NCBI GenBank assembly: GCA_009912235.1 | Contig: WNDS01000004.1 | Location: 62,001-126,000, forward strand | Length of the DNA: 64,000 nucleotides | Reading direction: 5' to 3' | Source: Stenotrophomonas maltophilia | GTDB lineage: Bacteria > Pseudomonadota > Gammaproteobacteria > Xanthomonadales > Xanthomonadaceae | Shown here: piece after piece, positions 1 to 9,072 of the stretch | How the letters are laid out: every line of letters starts with the position of its first letter | Numbering within the stretch: position 1 is the first letter of the stretch | The notes under the pieces: model-generated | Seen by the model: only the letters and a program-made list of their open reading frames with translations | What the model was told of the DNA's origin: nothing | Database searches by the model: none | Translations under genes and position numbers: made by a program

Positions 1-246
1 AGCGACCAGCCGGTGCCGATCGGCCCGACCGAATACCGCCTGCTGCACTTCTTCATGACCCACCCCGAGCGCGTCTACACCCGCGCCCATCTGCTGGACC
101 ATGTCTGGGGTGGCAGCGTGTACGTGGGGGAACGCACCATCGACGTGCACATCCGCCGCCTGCGCAAGACCCTGGAACCGTTCAACGCGGAAAACATGGT
201 GCAGACCGTGCGTGGCGCGGGCTGCCGCTTTTCCACCGCCACCTAA
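1..246 (+). CDS. phoB: Phosphate regulon response regulator PhoB, C-terminal part (5' end outside window)
   Basis: The last 81 codons of an OmpR/PhoB-family response regulator are present. They encode the winged-helix DNA-binding domain: a GPTEYRLL helix, the [15 protein letters not shown] segment, then the recognition helix and wing ([26 protein letters not shown]). The receiver domain lies off the left edge. The identity as PhoB rests on the phoR, ppk and ppx genes that follow, as in other Xanthomonadaceae; the domain alone would fit any OmpR-type regulator. PhoB activates phosphate-starvation genes when phosphorylated by PhoR. The frame ends in TAA and is followed by a GC-rich hairpin. Confidence 0.9.
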   Translation, partial: SDQPVPIGPTEYRLLHFFMTHPERVYTRAHLLDHVWGGSVYVGERTIDVHIRRLRKTLEPFNAENMVQTVRGAGCRFSTAT

Positions 247-257
247 GTCCCGTCGTG

Positions 258-311
258 CCGGCGCCGCGCCCTTCGCGGGCGCCGGTACCGGCAACTCAAC
301 TCTGCTATAAT
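258..311 (+). promoter_or_regulatory. Hairpin plus TATAAT box between phoB and phoR
   Basis: An 8-bp GC stem (258-265 with 278-285) follows the phoB stop. A perfect TATAAT lies at 306-311, 48 bases before the phoR start. No good -35 box is visible at the expected distance. The pairing suggests that phoR can be transcribed separately from phoB. The hairpin lacks a T-run, so its terminator role is uncertain. Confidence 0.4.
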
Positions 312-358
312 CCTTAGTTCTTGCCTGCGAACCACCGCTTCCCATCGACGAGACTGCA

Positions 359-1697
359 ATGCCGCGCCACATCCGTTCCGCCTGGTTGAAGACCCTGGCC
401 ACCGTTGCCTTGGTAGTTGTGTTGGCCGGCGTCATCGGGGTGTTCACCGGGCAGCTCTGGTTGTGCGTGGCACTGGGGCGCTGGGCGTGCTGGCCTGGCA
501 TTACCGGCGGCTGCGCAGCGTGCTGCGCCGGCTGACCGCCCGCCAGCGCTGGGAAACCGCGCGCGGCACCGGCGTCTGGAACGAACTGGACCGCCTGCTG
601 TTCCGCAACCAGGTGGAAATGCGCGTGCGCAAGCGCCGCCTGCTGGACATGCTGCGCAGCTACCGCGCCGCCGCCGCCCTGCCCGATGCCATCGTGGTGC
701 TGGACCGCAACAGCCAGCGCGTGCAGTGGTTCAACGAAGCGGCCGCCGCCCTGCTTGGCCTGCACCACCCCGGCGACCTGGGCTCGGCACTGGTCGAGCG
801 CCTGCAGCCGATGCCGCTGGCGCACTGGCTGGCCGGCGGCCGCAACGCCGAACCGATCCTCGACGTGCCCTCGCCGGTGGACCCGGCGATCCGGCTGAAC
901 CTGCGCCTGATTCCCTATTCCTCCGACTACTGGCTGCTGATCGCGCGCGATGTCAGCAAGCTGCTGCGCCTGGAACAGGTACGCCGTGATTTCGTGGCCA
1001 ACGTATCGCACGAACTGCGCACGCCGCTGACCGTGGTGCACGGCTATCTGGACATGATGGACCCGGAGGATTTCCCCGGCACCGGCCCGATGCTGGAGGA
1101 AATGCGCAAGCAGAGCCAGCGCATGGCCCAGCTGGTGGAAGACCTGCTGACGCTGTCGCGGCTGGAATCGCAGGAGCACAGCGAAGAGGAAACGGTGACC
1201 ATGCAGCCGATGCTGGCCACGCTGCGCCGCGAAGCCGAAGCCCACAGCCAGGGCCGCCACCAGATCAGCGTGGACGACCAGGCCAACGTGGACCTGCAGG
1301 GTTCGACCAAGGAACTGCACAGCGCCTTCTCCAACCTGGTCACCAATGCCGTGCGCTACACCCCGGCCGGTGGCCGCATCGCCGTGGAGTTCCGCCGCGA
1401 AGGCGAAGGTGTGATGCTGGCCGTGCGCGATACCGGCTACGGCATTCCGGCCAGCCACCTGCCGCGCCTGACCGAACGTTTCTACCGCGTCTCCAGCAGC
1501 CGCACCCGCGAAAGCGGTGGCACCGGCCTGGGCCTGTCGATCGTCAAGCACATCCTCGGCCTGCACCATGCACGGCTGGAGATTGAAAGCGAGGTCGGCA
1601 AGGGTTCGGTGTTCGCCTGCCATTTTTCGCCTGCCATTTCGATGTCGACCGCGTACGCCCGCGCGAGGCCGTCCCCCTGACTTCCGCCGAAGAATGA
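359..1697 (+). pseudogene. phoR: Phosphate regulon sensor histidine kinase PhoR, two frame-breaking lesions
   Basis: The encoded protein is the membrane sensor kinase partner of PhoB. The ATG at 359 starts MPRHIRSAWLKTLATVALVV, a membrane segment, but this frame stops near 534. The rest of the kinase (PAS-like segment, HisKA motif FVANVSHELRTPLT, HATPase with DTGYGIP and GTGLGLSIVKH) is read one base over. One G is missing at about 474-478 (CTGGGGCGCTGG). Near the end, a 14-bp tandem duplication (1612-1625 repeated at 1626-1639) shifts the tail to an early stop at 1680. Without it the frame would end in TGA at 1695-1697, four bases before ppk. Adding one base and removing fourteen gives exactly 442 codons. 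The N-terminal shift separates the membrane anchor from the kinase; the tail shift changes only the last residues. Confidence 0.85.
1612..1639 (+). repeat. Perfect 14-bp tandem duplication inside the phoR 3' end
   Basis: The unit TTCGCCTGCCATTT occurs twice head to tail. The first copy encodes the end of the last HATPase strand (FACHF); the second shifts the frame. Deleting one copy restores a tail of DVDRVRPREAVPL type and the natural stop. This looks like replication slippage. Confidence 0.85.
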
Positions 1698-1701
1698 GCC
1701 C

Positions 1702-3789
1702 ATGAGCAGCCTTGGATCCGTCCCCGCCCCCGTGAGCCCGGAAACTGATCCTCTGCGTGATCCGGCGCTCTACATCAACCGCGAACTGTCCCAGCTGGAT
1801 TTCAATTTCCGTGTGCTGGCCCAGGCCATGGACCCGCAGGTGCCGCTGCTGGAGCGCCTGCGCTTCATGTGCATTTCCTGCACCAACCTGGACGAGTTCT
1901 TCGAGATCCGCGCCGCGGCCGTGCGCCACGCGCAGGAATTCGGCCTGCCGCCGGCACCGGACGGCATGAGCCCGCAGACCATCCTCAACGCCATCCACGA
2001 CCGCGCCGCCGAACTGGTGGACCAGCAGTACCGCTGCTGGAACGACACCCTGCGCCCGGCACTGGCCGAGGCCGGCATCGGCGTGCTCGGCCGCCACTCC
2101 TGGAACCACCGCCAGAAGCGCTGGCTGCGTGCCTACTTCCGCAACGAGATCATGCCGGTGCTGTCGCCGCTCGGCCTGGACCCGGTGCACCCGTTCCCGA
2201 AGATCCTCAACAAGTCGCTGAACATCGTGGTGGTGCTCAAGGGCACCGATGCGTTCGGCCGCAGCGGCCACCTGGCCATCGTGCGCGCGCCGCGTTCACT
2301 GCCGCGCATCACCCAGCTGCCGGACAGCCTGGGCGATGGGCAGAACTTCGTGTTCCTGTCCTCGGTGCTGTCGGCGTTCGTGGACGAACTGTTCCCGGGC
2401 ATGGAAGTCCAGGGCGCCTACCAGTTCCGCGTCACCCGCAATTCAGAGCTGGTGGTGGACGAGGAAGAAGTGGAGAACCTGGCGCTGGCGCTGCGCGATG
2501 AACTGGTGGACCGCGGCTACCGGCCGGCGGTGCGCCTGGAGATCGCCCAGGACACGCCCAAGGACATCGTGCGCACCCTGCTGCAGAACTTCGGCCTGAC
2601 CGAGAACGCGGTGTACCGCATCGATGGCCCGGTGAACCTCAACCGCATCATCCAGCTTTACGACCTGGTGCCGCAGCCGGACCTGAAGTACCCGCCGATG
2701 AACCCGCGCACCCTGCGCGACAGCGACGGTATCTTCGAGATCGCCCGACGCCAGGACCTGCTGCTGCACCACCCCTTCGATGCCTTCACCGCCGTGCCGG
2801 ACCTGATCAAGCAGGCGGCGGTGGACCCGAACGTGCTGGCTATCAAGCAGACCCTGTACCGCACCAGCAAGGATTCGCTGATTGTCGATGCGTTGATCCA
2901 GGCCGCGCGCAACGGCAAGGACGTGACGGTGGTGGTCGAGCTTCGCGCGCGCTTCGATGAAGAAGCCAACCTGGGCCTGGCCGACCGCCTGCAGGAAGCC
3001 GGCGTGCAGGTGGTGTATGGCGTGGTGGGCTACAAGACCCACGCCAAGATGCTGCTGATCGTGCGCCGCGAAGGCCGCAAGCTGCGCCGCTACGTGCACC
3101 TGGGCACCGGCAACTACCACAGTGGTACGGCGCGCGCGTACACCGACCTGAGCCTGATCACCGCCGATGCGGACATCGGCAATGACGTGCATCTGCTGTT
3201 CCAGCAGCTGTCCGGGCTGGCCTCGAAGATGAAGCTCAAGCGCCTGCTGCAGTCGCCCTTCACCCTGCACACCGGCATCCTGGCGCGCATCGAACGCGAG
3301 ACCGCCATTGCCGCCGCCGGCCGTCCGGCGCGCATCATCGCCAAGATGAACGCACTCAACGAGGCGCAGGTGATCCGCGCGCTGTACGCGGCTTCGCAGG
3401 CCGGGGTGCAGATCGACCTGATCATCCGCGGCGCCTGCACCCTGCGCCCGGGCGTGCCGGGCGTCTCGGACAACATCCGCGTGCGCTCCATCGTCGGCCG
3501 CTTCCTGGAACACAGCCGCGTGTACTGGTTCGGCAACGACGGTGCCCCGGAGCTGTACTGCGCCAGCGCCGACTGGCTGGAGCGCAACCTGCTGCGCCGC
3601 GTGGAAACCTGCTTCCCGATCCTGGACCCGGCGCTGGCCAAGCGTGTGTACCGCGAAGTGCTGCAGAACTACCTGGACGACAACCTCAACGCCTGGGAAC
3701 TGGACGCTGAGGGCGTGTACCACAAGCGCAGCCCGGCCCGTGACGAGGCGCCGCATTCGGCACAGATGGCGCTGATGCAGGGCCTGTGA
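1702..3789 (+). CDS. ppk1: Polyphosphate kinase 1
   Basis: Reversibly transfers the gamma phosphate of ATP to inorganic polyphosphate. At 695 residues it has full family length. The N domain starts YINRELSQLDFNFRVLAQA, followed by the SCTNLDEFFEIR segment. The two phospholipase D-like catalytic halves carry the conserved histidines in HLGTGNYHSGTARAYTDL (about residue 460) and FLEHSRVYWFGNDG (about 600). The natural phoR stop lies four bases upstream, so translation is probably coupled to phoR. ppx follows after 182 bases. The cluster ties polyphosphate synthesis to phosphate sensing. Confidence 0.97.
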   Translation: MSSLGSVPAPVSPETDPLRDPALYINRELSQLDFNFRVLAQAMDPQVPLLERLRFMCISCTNLDEFFEIRAAAVRHAQEFGLPPAPDGMSPQTILNAIHDRAAELVDQQYRCWNDTLRPALAEAGIGVLGRHSWNHRQKRWLRAYFRNEIMPVLSPLGLDPVHPFPKILNKSLNIVVVLKGTDAFGRSGHLAIVRAPRSLPRITQLPDSLGDGQNFVFLSSVLSAFVDELFPGMEVQGAYQFRVTRNSELVVDEEEVENLALALRDELVDRGYRPAVRLEIAQDTPKDIVRTLLQNFGLTENAVYRIDGPVNLNRIIQLYDLVPQPDLKYPPMNPRTLRDSDGIFEIARRQDLLLHHPFDAFTAVPDLIKQAAVDPNVLAIKQTLYRTSKDSLIVDALIQAARNGKDVTVVVELRARFDEEANLGLADRLQEAGVQVVYGVVGYKTHAKMLLIVRREGRKLRRYVHLGTGNYHSGTARAYTDLSLITADADIGNDVHLLFQQLSGLASKMKLKRLLQSPFTLHTGILARIERETAIAAAGRPARIIAKMNALNEAQVIRALYAASQAGVQIDLIIRGACTLRPGVPGVSDNIRVRSIVGRFLEHSRVYWFGNDGAPELYCASADWLERNLLRRVETCFPILDPALAKRVYREVLQNYLDDNLNAWELDAEGVYHKRSPARDEAPHSAQMALMQGL

Positions 3790-3814
3790 TCCGGTAGGGA
3801 CCCAGGCAGAACAC

Positions 3815-3875
3815 CGGGGTCAGAGCCCGTTGCGCAGCAACGGGAGCCGGCCCCGTGCCGACCAACGGTCGGCAC
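3815..3875. repeat. Two intergenic palindromes between ppk1 and ppx
   Basis: 3815-3855 is a GGGGTCAGAGCCC-type palindrome with the self-complementary core GTTGCGCAGCAAC. 3855-3875 is a perfect hairpin, GTGCCGACC-AAC-GGTCGGCAC. Both families recur in the window (near 13.9, 40.3, 44.5 and 56.8 kb; and at 45.5 kb). They could act as transcript ends or mRNA stabilisers between the genes. Confidence 0.7.
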
Positions 3876-3971
3876 CCACCGGTTGCACGCCGCCGCCCCG
3901 CCGCACTCCCGCTGCAAAATGTGAAGGCCGTGCGGTGACGAGCACACCGCCCCTTCGGCTAACATTCGCCC

Positions 3972-5498
3972 ATGCCGCACACCACCACGACACCGCCCGC
4001 ATTGCAGGATGGCGACCTGCTGGCCGCCATCGATCTTGGCTCCAACAGTTTCCATATGGTCATCGCCCGCTACACCCTCGGGCAGCTACGCGTCGTGGAT
4101 CGCCTGCGCGAGACCGTACGCATGGCCAACGGCCTGGACGGCAAGGGTTGCCTGTCGGCCGCCGCCCGCCAGCGCGCGCTGGAATGCCTGGCCCGCTTCG
4201 GCCAGCGCCTGCGCGACATTCCCGGCCACCGCGTGCGCGCCCTGGCCACCAACACCGTGCGCCAGCTGCGCTCGCCGCAGTCGTTCCTGGTGCCGGCCGA
4301 AACCGCGCTCGGGCATGCCATCGAAGTGCTCAGCGGCCGCGAGGAAGCGCGCCTGATCTACCTGGGCGTGGCCCACGCACAGCCGCCCAAGGCCGGCCAG
4401 CGCCGGCTGGTCATCGACATCGGCGGCGGTTCCACCGAATTCATCATCGGCGCCGGCATGCAGACCCTGGAACGGGAAAGCCTGCAGGCCGGCTGCATCG
4501 CCAGCACGCGGCGCTTCTTCCCCGGCGGCAAGCTCAGCCGCAAGCGCTGGAAGGACGCGCTGGCCGAGATCGGCCGCGAGTTCCAGCCGTTTGCCAACAA
4601 GTACCGTGCACTGGGCTGGGATGAGGCGCTGGGCTCCTCGGGCACGCACAAGGCCATCAGCGAGATCTGCGCCACCATGAAGCTGAGCAAGGGCGCGATC
4701 ACCGCCCAGGCCCTGCCGGTGCTGCGCGACGAGCTGCTGAAGGCCAAGAAGATCGACGAGATCGTGCTGCCCGGCCTGTCCAGCGAACGGCGCCCGATCA
4801 TCGCCGGCGGCATCCTGGTGCTGGAAGCCGCGTTCCAGGCGCTGGGCCTGGAGAAGCTGCTGGTCAGCAAGGCCGCCATGCGCGAAGGCATCCTGTACGA
4901 CATCCTCGGCCGTGCCGAAGAGAACGACCTGCGCGACGAATCGGTGGACGCGCTGTGCCAGCGCTATGGCATCGACCTGGTGCAGGCCGGGCGCGTGCAC
5001 GACACCGCCCTGGCGCTGCTGGGCCAGGTGCAGGAAGCCTGGAAACTCGATGCCGACGACGCGCGCATGCTGGGCTGGGCCGCGCGCCTGCACGAGCTGG
5101 GGCTGATGATCGCCCACAGCGGCTACCACGTGCATGGCAGCTACGTGCTGGAGAACTCCGACATTGCCGGCTTCTCGCGGCAGGAACAGCAGATGCTGGC
5201 CGCGCTGGTGCGCAGCCACCGCCGCAACGTGCCCAAGACCGCCTTCGATGCCCTGCCCGAGCGCCTGCTGCTGCCGGCACGGCGGCTGGCCGCGCTGGTG
5301 CGCCTGGCCGTGCTGCTGAACCGCGCGCACGAGGACACGCCGCTGCCCGCGCTGGAACTGACCGCCGACGACACCCGGCTGTCGCTGATCGTGCCGCAGG
5401 CCTACATCGACGCACGCCCGCTGCTGCGCGCCGACCTGATCGGTGAAACCGAAGGCATTGCCGGTCTGGGCATCCAGTTCCGGCCGTTCGTGGCCTGA
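3972..5498 (+). CDS. ppx: Exopolyphosphatase (Ppx/GppA family)
   Basis: Releases orthophosphate from the ends of polyphosphate. The actin-like ATPase fold shows phosphate-binding loops AAIDLGSNSFHMVIARY (about residues 17-33) and VIDIGGGSTEFI (about 147-158), plus RALATNTVRQL. The C-terminal half has the helical HD-like region (AARLHELGLMIAHSGYHVHGSYVLENSDIAGFSRQEQ), so this is the long Ppx form of 508 residues. It lies in the same direction as ppk1, as is usual. The start at 3972 gives a short unstructured leader before the fold. Confidence 0.95.
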   Translation: MPHTTTTPPALQDGDLLAAIDLGSNSFHMVIARYTLGQLRVVDRLRETVRMANGLDGKGCLSAAARQRALECLARFGQRLRDIPGHRVRALATNTVRQLRSPQSFLVPAETALGHAIEVLSGREEARLIYLGVAHAQPPKAGQRRLVIDIGGGSTEFIIGAGMQTLERESLQAGCIASTRRFFPGGKLSRKRWKDALAEIGREFQPFANKYRALGWDEALGSSGTHKAISEICATMKLSKGAITAQALPVLRDELLKAKKIDEIVLPGLSSERRPIIAGGILVLEAAFQALGLEKLLVSKAAMREGILYDILGRAEENDLRDESVDALCQRYGIDLVQAGRVHDTALALLGQVQEAWKLDADDARMLGWAARLHELGLMIAHSGYHVHGSYVLENSDIAGFSRQEQQMLAALVRSHRRNVPKTAFDALPERLLLPARRLAALVRLAVLLNRAHEDTPLPALELTADDTRLSLIVPQAYIDARPLLRADLIGETEGIAGLGIQFRPFVA

Positions 5499-5662
5499 AT
5501 GACGCCGGGCCGCCACGCGGCCCTTTGCGCAGAACCGTAGCTGAATGGGTGCTGCATCGCAGCGAGATCACCGGGTTGCTGGCGACACCCATTTTCGCAA
5601 GTGCCCGTTTTTCCTCACATCCTCATCACGATCAAGACATCCGAGGAAACATTTCAACATAA

Positions 5663-5695
5663 GGCCTTTACAACCTCTTAGCCAACGAGACTAGT
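5663..5695 (+). promoter_or_regulatory. Conserved promoter block upstream of first TonB receptor
   Basis: The block GGCCTTTAC-N2-CCT-N-TTA-N-CC then ACTAGT recurs at 8960-8992 before the second receptor. Internal spacing is identical and the distance to the ATG is almost the same (85 versus 86 bases). The rest of the two leaders differs, so the shared block probably contains the promoter or an operator. The start codons share a GAGAGAGA ribosome-binding tract. Confidence 0.5.
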
Positions 5696-5774
5696 ATCGG
5701 ATCACTGGCGCATTTGCGCTGGGTTGTTGGATGCCCCCTTGGCATCTCCGTACGTCTTTGAGAGAGAGAACGTA

Positions 5775-8741
5775 ATGACTTCACGTACCGTGCTGGGCAA
5801 GGCCATCGGCCACGCCCTGGTGACGACCACCGCCCTGGCCGCGCTGCCGGCCTTCGCCCAGGACAGCGGCAGCGCCTCGCCGACCAACCTGGACCGCATC
5901 GAGATCACCGGCTCGCGCATCCGCCAGGTCGATGTGGAAACCTCCCAGCCGGTGCTGGCGATGACCCGCGTGGACATCGAGCGCCAGGGCTTCAGCTCGG
6001 TGGCCGACATCCTGCAGAACGTCACCGCGATGGGCAGCCCGGCGATCAGCCGCGCCAACGCGCTGAGCGCGGGTGAGAACACCGGCGGTACCTACATCGA
6101 CATGCGCAACCTGGGCGCGCAGCGCACCCTGGTGCTGGTCAACGGCAAGCGCTTGGGCATCAGCACCTCCGGCCTGCAGGACGTCTCCTCGCTGCCGGTG
6201 TCGGCGGTGGAACGCATCGAAGTGCTGAAGGACGGCGCCTCGGCCATCTACGGTTCCGACGCCATGGCCGGCGTGATCAACATCATCACCCGTTCCAACG
6301 TGAACGGCGTGACCGCCAACGTCTACCACGGCCAGTACAGCGAAGGTGACGGCGCACGTGACCGCTTCGACGTGGTCGGTGGCTGGAGCAACGACCGCGT
6401 CTCGCTGACGCTGGCGCTGGAACACTCCGAAGAAAGGAGCGTGTGGGCCCGCGACCGCTGGTTCAGCAAGTACGGCACCAGCGACCACAACCCGCGCGAT
6501 GCCTCCAACTGGACCACGCTGAGCCAGTGGGGCCAGGTGACCGGCCTGAAGGGCGGCCCGGGCTGCACCAATGCGAAGGACGGCTGCGGCTACTCGCTCA
6601 ACCGCGGCACCGACCCGACCAACCCGGCCAACTACCACCGGACCGACAGCACCCCGTTCACCGGCGATGTCAGCAATGCCAACGAGCAGATGCACGTCAT
6701 GTACCCGATCAAGCGTGATTCGGTGTACTTCGACGGCCGCTTCAAGCTGACCGACGAGATCAACCTGCGCACCGAGTTTGGCTACAACAAGCGTTCGTCC
6801 GAGCGCCAGATCGCCGGCTACCCGGCCCAGTCCAGCTCGGTCTCGATCTCCGGTGACCCGACGGCCACCGGCCTGATGTCCAAGGACAGCTACTTCAACC
6901 CGTTCGGCAGCCAGCACCGCTACGCCAACCCGACCGATGTGGCGTGGAACCGCCGCACCTGGGAAGTGCCGCGCGTCAGCACCAGCGAACTGAAGACCTA
7001 CCGTGCGGTGGTCTCGCTGGATGGCACCTTCGAGATCGGCCAGCGCTACTTCGACTGGGACGTGGGCTACCAGTACAACCGCAACGAGCTGACGGCCACC
7101 GCCACCGGCAACCTGCACAAGAAGCGCGTGCGTGATGCCGTGGGCCCGTCGTTCCTCGACCCGGCCACCGGCAAGGTGATGTGCGGCCGTCCGGGCGCCG
7201 TCATCGAAGGCTGCAAGCCGTGGAATCCGCTGGTGCCGTACGGCACGCAGAATCCGTATGGCCTGACCGGCAACGACGAGCTGCTGGCCTGGCTGTTCCC
7301 GGCCGAAAAGACCACCGGCCAGACCACCACCAAGAACGCCTTCGCCAACCTGTCCGGCAGCATCATGACCCTGCCGGCCGGCGACCTGGGCTTCGCCTTC
7401 GGCGTGGAAAGCCGCAAGGAAGACGGCCGCTACACGCCTGACGCGCTGGCCCAGACCGGTGCCACCACCAACCTGGCCGCTGGCCCGACCGGTGGCAGCT
7501 ACACGGTGAAGGAAGCCTACCTGGAGTTGAACGTGCCGATCCTGGCCGACCTGCCGGGTGCCAAGGAACTGAGCTTCAACGCTGCAACGCGTTTCTCCGA
7601 CTACAACACCTTCGGCAACACGCTCAACAGCAAGTTCAGCTTCAAGTGGAAGCCGTTCGACCAGCTGCTGATCCGCGGCACCTGGGCCGAAGGCTTCCGT
7701 GCACCGACCATCAACGACCTGCACGGCGGTGGTTCGGAAACCTTCGCGCAGTTCAGCGATCCCTGCGACACCGTGTTCGGCGCCGCCAAGAGCAGTGCTG
7801 AAGTGCGCGCACGCTGCTCACGCGACATCGCCGATGCCGCCAACTTCCGCCAGCTCAAGCAGGGCAACACGCCGGTGACCACGGCGCAGGATGCAACCCC
7901 GACGCCGTTCGTGTCCGGTTCCAACCCGCAGCTGACCCCGGAAACCTCGACCAGCAAGACGCTGGGCCTGGTGTGGAGCCCCACCTTCGTCAGCAACCTC
8001 AACATCGCGCTGGACTGGTCGAAGATCCGCATCGACAACACCGTCGTCAGTGACAGCCCGAACCAGATCCTGATCGACTGCTATGAGCAGGGCATCGACG
8101 CACGTTGCAGCCGCTTCACCCGTGACCCGTCCAACGGCATCGTCACCGGCCTGAAGTTCGGCAACCGCAACGCGGGCTTCGCCGAGACCGAAGGCTATGA
8201 CCTGGACGTCAGCTACCGCATGGACACCAGCTACGGCAAGCTGAGCGCGAACTGGACCAGCACCTACGTCAGCAAGAACATCTACCGTTCGACCAACGAT
8301 ACCGGCGTGGTGCCCACCCCGATCAACGGCCTGGCCAACACCATCGGCACCAACACCAGCCTGGCCTTCCGGGTGCGTTCGAACCTGGTGCTGGGCTGGG
8401 ATATCGGTGACTTCGGCGTCAGCTGGACTGCGCGCTACTACTCCGGCGTGAAGGAGCAGTGCCTGAACCCGGGCCTGTATCCGGACGAATGCTCCGATCC
8501 GGGCACCCAGGCACCGTGGTTCAAGGGCACGCGCAACTACAACGAACGTGGTGCAGTGACCTTCCACGACGTGCAGTTCCGCTACAACCTGCCGTGGGAT
8601 GCCACGGTGGCCGTCGGTGCCAACAACGTGTTCGGCAAGGAAGGCCCGGTCATGTACAGCAAGCCGAATTCGTCGTTCTCCTACTACGGTGGCTACGACA
8701 TCGGTCGCTTCATGTACATGAAGTACCAGCAGCGCTTCTGA
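5775..8741 (+). CDS. TonB-dependent outer membrane receptor, first of a tandem pair
   Basis: Imports a ligand across the outer membrane using TonB energy; the ligand is not identifiable. The start at 5775 follows a GAGAGAGA tract and gives a clean signal peptide ending AALPAFAQ, with a 988-residue product. A IEITGSRIRQVD box leads into the plug (VDIERQGFSSVADILQN, DMRNLGAQRTLVLVNGKRLG, VERIEVLKDGASAIYGSDAMAGVINI). The barrel ends in aromatic YDIGRFMYMKYQQRF, the usual BAM signal. Five close cysteine pairs occur in predicted loops (for example CTNAKDGC, CGRPGAVIEGC, CYEQGIDARC, CLNPGLYPDEC). The next gene is a close paralogue. Receptors of this group in Xanthomonadaceae often handle peptides or glycans, but that is only a guess here. 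Confidence 0.93.
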   Translation: MTSRTVLGKAIGHALVTTTALAALPAFAQDSGSASPTNLDRIEITGSRIRQVDVETSQPVLAMTRVDIERQGFSSVADILQNVTAMGSPAISRANALSAGENTGGTYIDMRNLGAQRTLVLVNGKRLGISTSGLQDVSSLPVSAVERIEVLKDGASAIYGSDAMAGVINIITRSNVNGVTANVYHGQYSEGDGARDRFDVVGGWSNDRVSLTLALEHSEERSVWARDRWFSKYGTSDHNPRDASNWTTLSQWGQVTGLKGGPGCTNAKDGCGYSLNRGTDPTNPANYHRTDSTPFTGDVSNANEQMHVMYPIKRDSVYFDGRFKLTDEINLRTEFGYNKRSSERQIAGYPAQSSSVSISGDPTATGLMSKDSYFNPFGSQHRYANPTDVAWNRRTWEVPRVSTSELKTYRAVVSLDGTFEIGQRYFDWDVGYQYNRNELTATATGNLHKKRVRDAVGPSFLDPATGKVMCGRPGAVIEGCKPWNPLVPYGTQNPYGLTGNDELLAWLFPAEKTTGQTTTKNAFANLSGSIMTLPAGDLGFAFGVESRKEDGRYTPDALAQTGATTNLAAGPTGGSYTVKEAYLELNVPILADLPGAKELSFNAATRFSDYNTFGNTLNSKFSFKWKPFDQLLIRGTWAEGFRAPTINDLHGGGSETFAQFSDPCDTVFGAAKSSAEVRARCSRDIADAANFRQLKQGNTPVTTAQDATPTPFVSGSNPQLTPETSTSKTLGLVWSPTFVSNLNIALDWSKIRIDNTVVSDSPNQILIDCYEQGIDARCSRFTRDPSNGIVTGLKFGNRNAGFAETEGYDLDVSYRMDTSYGKLSANWTSTYVSKNIYRSTNDTGVVPTPINGLANTIGTNTSLAFRVRSNLVLGWDIGDFGVSWTARYYSGVKEQCLNPGLYPDECSDPGTQAPWFKGTRNYNERGAVTFHDVQFRYNLPWDATVAVGANNVFGKEGPVMYSKPNSSFSYYGGYDIGRFMYMKYQQRF

Positions 8742-8768
8742 TCCATCGCATCGCTGTCTGTTGAATGA

Positions 8769-8798
8769 CCACGGCCCCTCGGGGCAGTGTTTTTTTTG
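8769..8798 (+). terminator. Intrinsic terminator after first TonB receptor
   Basis: A CAC-G-GCCCC / GGGGC-A-GTG hairpin with one mismatch is followed by eight T residues. Confidence 0.75.
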
Positions 8799-8959
8799 TC
8801 GCGCAACGTCGCAATTGGCGTTGTTGCGATGCGATGCGCGCACGCGGATGTCCCCCCCCTTCCGGCCACTGCGCGACGCCGCGACGGCACCGGCAACACG
8901 CTGAATCCAGTGCTGAAACGGCAGATGCGACAGCACGCGCCGGTGGCTTTATCGCTTTT

Positions 8960-8992
8960 GGCCTTTACGCCCTTTTAACCCTCCGCACTAGT
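8960..8992 (+). promoter_or_regulatory. Conserved promoter block upstream of second TonB receptor
   Basis: This is the second copy of the block at 5663-5695. GGCCTTTAC and ACTAGT are identical and sit 27 bases apart (start to start) in both copies, with matching CCT, TTA and CC between them. Confidence 0.5.
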
Positions 8993-9072
8993 GGGGCGCC
9001 GTCGCGATGAGCGGCGGTGGGCAACGCCACGCTTCCAGCGGGCTGCCCTCATTCCGTCGTAGAGAGAGACGC

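Larger units (their letters stand above)
8742..9072 (+). other. Intergenic region between the tandem receptors
   Basis: This 331-base gap holds a terminator just after the first receptor (8769-8798), then about 160 bases without recognisable signals. The conserved promoter block (8960-8992) and a GAGAGAGA ribosome-binding tract come just before the second receptor. The two receptors are therefore probably separate transcription units under a common signal. Confidence 0.5.

Noticed and set aside
463..1680. phoR starting at the GTG at 463 as an intact soluble kinase
   Set aside because: The ATG at 359 encodes a proper membrane segment, and only a one-base change joins it to the kinase. The 463 start would have no ribosome site.
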